From NCBI GenBank assembly GCA_903879775.1, contig CAIRMY010000110.1, positions 1 through 6,943 of the forward strand: 6,943 nucleotides of DNA. The letters run 5' to 3'. Made by a program: the position numbers and the translations under genes. Below are positions 4,825 to 6,943 of the stretch, one piece after another; the stretch's first letter is position 1; each line of letters starts with the position of its first letter. Under the pieces are notes generated by a model. It did not search any database and was not told where the DNA came from. It saw only the letters and a program-made list of their open reading frames with translations. The DNA comes from an uncultured Bacteroidota bacterium (GTDB taxonomy: Bacteria > Bacteroidota > Bacteroidia > NS11-12g > UBA955).

Positions 4825-6943
4825 TCAGATAAATATTTCGTCGGTATCAGATTTTTTAGAAATTTCAGGTTTGTCGATTTGTAAATTAATTCCTATTTTG
4901 AAATTTCCAATTCCCATTTTATATTGTTTTGACCTTAATTTTTCGACCAAGAAATCGGTGCCTAATGTCATGTTTGAAACGCCAATTCCATCGGAATTGT
5001 GCTTGTTGGTTTCACGTATATCAAACAAATGATTTGTACTTGGTATTAATAAATGATTGATAGCAGTTGGCTCAACCAAATAATTTAAACTGTTAAATTC
5101 TAATGGCAACTTTAGATTATCGTCGTATTTGGTATAACATGCAAAATTTGTAATGCTTTCAATGAACGGTAATATTTTAATGAGCGACAATAGCTTTGAG
5201 CTGTAAATCGATTTACCAAAACTAAATCCACTATTTGCAATCCCTGTGATATTTAAGAAACCTGATAGAATGGCTTGATTTATTAATTTTCGCGCTTCAT
5301 TTTTATCAAACCCAGCTTTAACAACAATATTGCATTTAATAATTAATTCTTCAAATACCGGATTTTCAATCATATAGGTTGAACCAATCGGGCTATTTTC
5401 CTCCAAGAAAAGTTGAACAATTTTTAATTCTTGAGACGAGAATTTAGGCCAATTTCCTTCAAATAATGATTCTTTTTCAGATGTAGGAATTAATACAACC
5501 CTTACCAAACCAGCCTTAACATATTCATTTTGATCTTTATTGGCAATCAACAAAGCATCTTGAATTTTAGGGAATTTTATGAGTAAAAATTGTCTTAAGT
5601 CTTGTAAATCTGAGATTCTATTTTGTGTTTTAAATTGGAATGAAAACAAACCAGATTTGAAACCTAAATTCGGAATTGGACGAATTTTCTTTAAATTTAG
5701 TGGCGAAATGATGGCAACCGTTTCTAACAAATTCTCTGGAATTTCAACACCTTCAATCACTGAAATTTCAGTCAATTCGCGGGTGTCATTCACAAATAGA
5801 TGCATCACTTGCGTATGTATTTCAGAGATTCTTCTTAGTGAATCATCTTGAAATGAACATATCTTTAACCAACTTGGCTCAAACGGATCTTCATGATTTT
5901 GCAGTTGATTTAAAAGCACGAGTCCTGATGATTCAAATTGAAGCGTTTCATCTTTTATAATTTGATCTTGAGATATTTTATGCCATTGGTTATCAATTAG
6001 TTGATTCCATTGTTTTTCGCCAGCCACTAAGTTGCCATTTGCGCTTTCCGGCAATTTGAAAAATAAATGCGCCATGCCATCTTGCAATTTATCAAATTGT
6101 AGATATACGGCACATTTAAAATTATCCGTTGGCATTAAATGATTCGATGCAAATGCGGGTAAATCTAAAAGGTAATTATCGATTCCAAATATTTCAATTC
6201 TTGATTTTAATTGATTTTGAGGGATATCTTCTGATAGAATTGCTTCTACCGTTAAGTTTCCAGCAAGTGGTGTGTATGGTTCTAATAAATTCTCTTTTGA
6301 TTTAGCAGTGCTTAATTTTTTCTGCAAAAAATCATTGTATTTGTTGTGCCCAAAAGCACCAGTTGGATTATACAATTCCAAGCATAAATAACCATACTTT
6401 GATTTATTTGGTTCTTTTAACAGCTCGTAAGTCTTTTGTGATTTTTGTAATCCAAGCCTTGAAATGTCAATTTCATTGATTCTTCTGATATTTGAAACTG
6501 GGCTATATTCGTTTTCAGAATCACTTGAGTCTGTAAATAGTGGGATGATTTGCTTGTCAGATTCCGGAAACCAAGTTCCTGATTGTAAAGCAGATACAGT
6601 AACGATAAAGTCTGTATTTTTTTCAATTAAATCGTAACCATCATATTGGTCAATCAATCCTTTTGCTGCATCCGTAAGCCCAAACCATTGCCAATTTATT
6701 TTCAAATTTGTCAATGAATTTGTGAATAAAAGTGGATGTCCAATATAAAATTTGGATCCAATTTCAGGTTTGTTCCCAAATACATTAAAAGGAGTATTGG
6801 TATCTAATTTTCCATAATCATTGTAAATTTCAACATTGTGTAAATCAATGACACTTGCTTCTATTTTACAATCTAAAGGTGGGTTATTTGAGAAGAAATG
6901 ATAAATATATTGGTAATCGTTTAATATTTTAAATCGAATTTTA
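4825..6943 (-). CDS. Baseplate J-like wedge protein of a contractile injection system (Afp11-like), 5' part cut by window edge
   Basis: The frame is open from the right edge to TGA 4825, giving 705 visible complete codons; the N-terminus lies beyond the window. A TTG at 6714 could be mistaken for the start, but the 76 codons upstream are coding and hold a family hallmark. Visible residues 41-68 read 'DYGKLDTNTPFNVFGNKPE' then 'IGSKFYIG', the 'LGPLD..KPF.PFG..P..GS.FYIG' motif of eCIS Afp11-type proteins. Next come 'YGYLCLELYNPTGAFGHNKY' (~183-202), 'VYLQFDKLQDGMAHLFFKLPE' split across ~279-299, and the J-like C-terminal region (~435-605) with 'RISDLQDLRQFLLIKFPKI', 'VRVVLIP', 'NPVFEELIIKCNIVVKAGFD' and 'KSIYSSKLLSLIKILPFIES'. 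The usual 'FLSPW' after the Asn/Asp helix is replaced by 'ILSGFLNIT'. The C-terminus has two GIG-type segments (GIGVSNMTLGTDFLV and GIGNFKIGINLQI). It would form the inner baseplate wedge next to the gp25-like protein. No signal peptide can be judged. The family call is strong; full Afp11 proteins usually exceed 1,000 residues, so a few hundred residues are missing here. Confidence 0.88.
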   Translation of the reverse strand, partial: KIRFKILNDYQYIYHFFSNNPPLDCKIEASVIDLHNVEIYNDYGKLDTNTPFNVFGNKPEIGSKFYIGHPLLFTNSLTNLKINWQWFGLTDAAKGLIDQYDGYDLIEKNTDFIVTVSALQSGTWFPESDKQIIPLFTDSSDSENEYSPVSNIRRINEIDISRLGLQKSQKTYELLKEPNKSKYGYLCLELYNPTGAFGHNKYNDFLQKKLSTAKSKENLLEPYTPLAGNLTVEAILSEDIPQNQLKSRIEIFGIDNYLLDLPAFASNHLMPTDNFKCAVYLQFDKLQDGMAHLFFKLPESANGNLVAGEKQWNQLIDNQWHKISQDQIIKDETLQFESSGLVLLNQLQNHEDPFEPSWLKICSFQDDSLRRISEIHTQVMHLFVNDTRELTEISVIEGVEIPENLLETVAIISPLNLKKIRPIPNLGFKSGLFSFQFKTQNRISDLQDLRQFLLIKFPKIQDALLIANKDQNEYVKAGLVRVVLIPTSEKESLFEGNWPKFSSQELKIVQLFLEENSPIGSTYMIENPVFEELIIKCNIVVKAGFDKNEARKLINQAILSGFLNITGIANSGFSFGKSIYSSKLLSLIKILPFIESITNFACYTKYDDNLKLPLEFNSLNYLVEPTAINHLLIPSTNHLFDIRETNKHNSDGIGVSNMTLGTDFLVEKLRSKQYKMGIGNFKIGINLQIDKPEISKKSDTDEIFI

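Noticed and set aside
5579..5851. Plus-strand open frame of 90 codons
   Set aside because: Antisense to the Afp11-like J domain region; the sense strand has recognisable motifs here and this frame has none.
6417..6626. Minus-strand open frame of 69 codons in another frame
   Set aside because: Overlaps the Afp11-like gene out of frame and shows no recognisable domain.
6712..6714. TTG as the start of the Afp11-like protein
   Set aside because: The frame continues 76 codons upstream to the window edge and includes the GKLDTNTPFNVFG and FYIG family motifs, so this Leu codon is internal.

Overview
The window is a continuous run of five co-directional minus-strand genes. I read it as the late baseplate, fibre and tape-measure part of a phage-tail-like contractile injection system (eCIS, of the Afp/PVC/MAC type). 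The DNA is strongly AT-rich, the start contexts are A-rich without clear Shine-Dalgarno sequences, and the protein variants (for example WTDHNIHDPGITILEQ) look like those of Bacteroidota systems. A member of the Bacteroidota (Flavobacteriia, Cytophagia or Sphingobacteriia-like) is therefore the best guess. No rRNA, tRNA, CRISPR array, transposase or other mobile-element signature is visible.

Transcription runs from the right edge to the left edge. (1) 6943-4825: the last ~705 codons of a large Afp11-like baseplate J protein, with its N-terminus outside the window. (2) 4692-3985: a 235-aa fibre-like protein with a short attachment-like N-terminus, a 'DGKVGVGVEKP.HALDVNG' fibre motif and a globular C-terminal domain. 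(3) 3994-3818: a 58-aa helical microprotein. (4) 3816-1279: an 845-aa second baseplate protein, Afp12-like in position and motifs. (5) 1301-1: the first 433 codons of a probable CIS tape measure protein (Afp14-like), running off the left edge.

Genes 2 to 5 are packed tightly: a 10-nt overlap, a 1-nt gap and a 23-nt overlap. They look translationally coupled. The only real intergenic gap (4693-4824, 132 bp) lies before the fibre gene. It holds an exact TAnnTTTG element flanked by two copies of a 7-bp direct repeat, and an A/T-rich inverted repeat in the leader.

In the assembled particle, the two J-like proteins would form the wedges around the spike hub, the fibre-like protein would be the candidate target-recognition element, and the tape measure would set tube length. 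No toxin or cargo gene, sheath, tube, spike or ATPase gene lies in the window; these would be expected in the flanks. The same families also occur in membrane-anchored T6SS subtype iv-like systems of Bacteroidota, so the window alone does not show whether the particle is released or anchored. The order Afp11 - fibre - microprotein - Afp12 - tape measure, with the fibre and microprotein placed between the two baseplate genes, is the most distinctive point.
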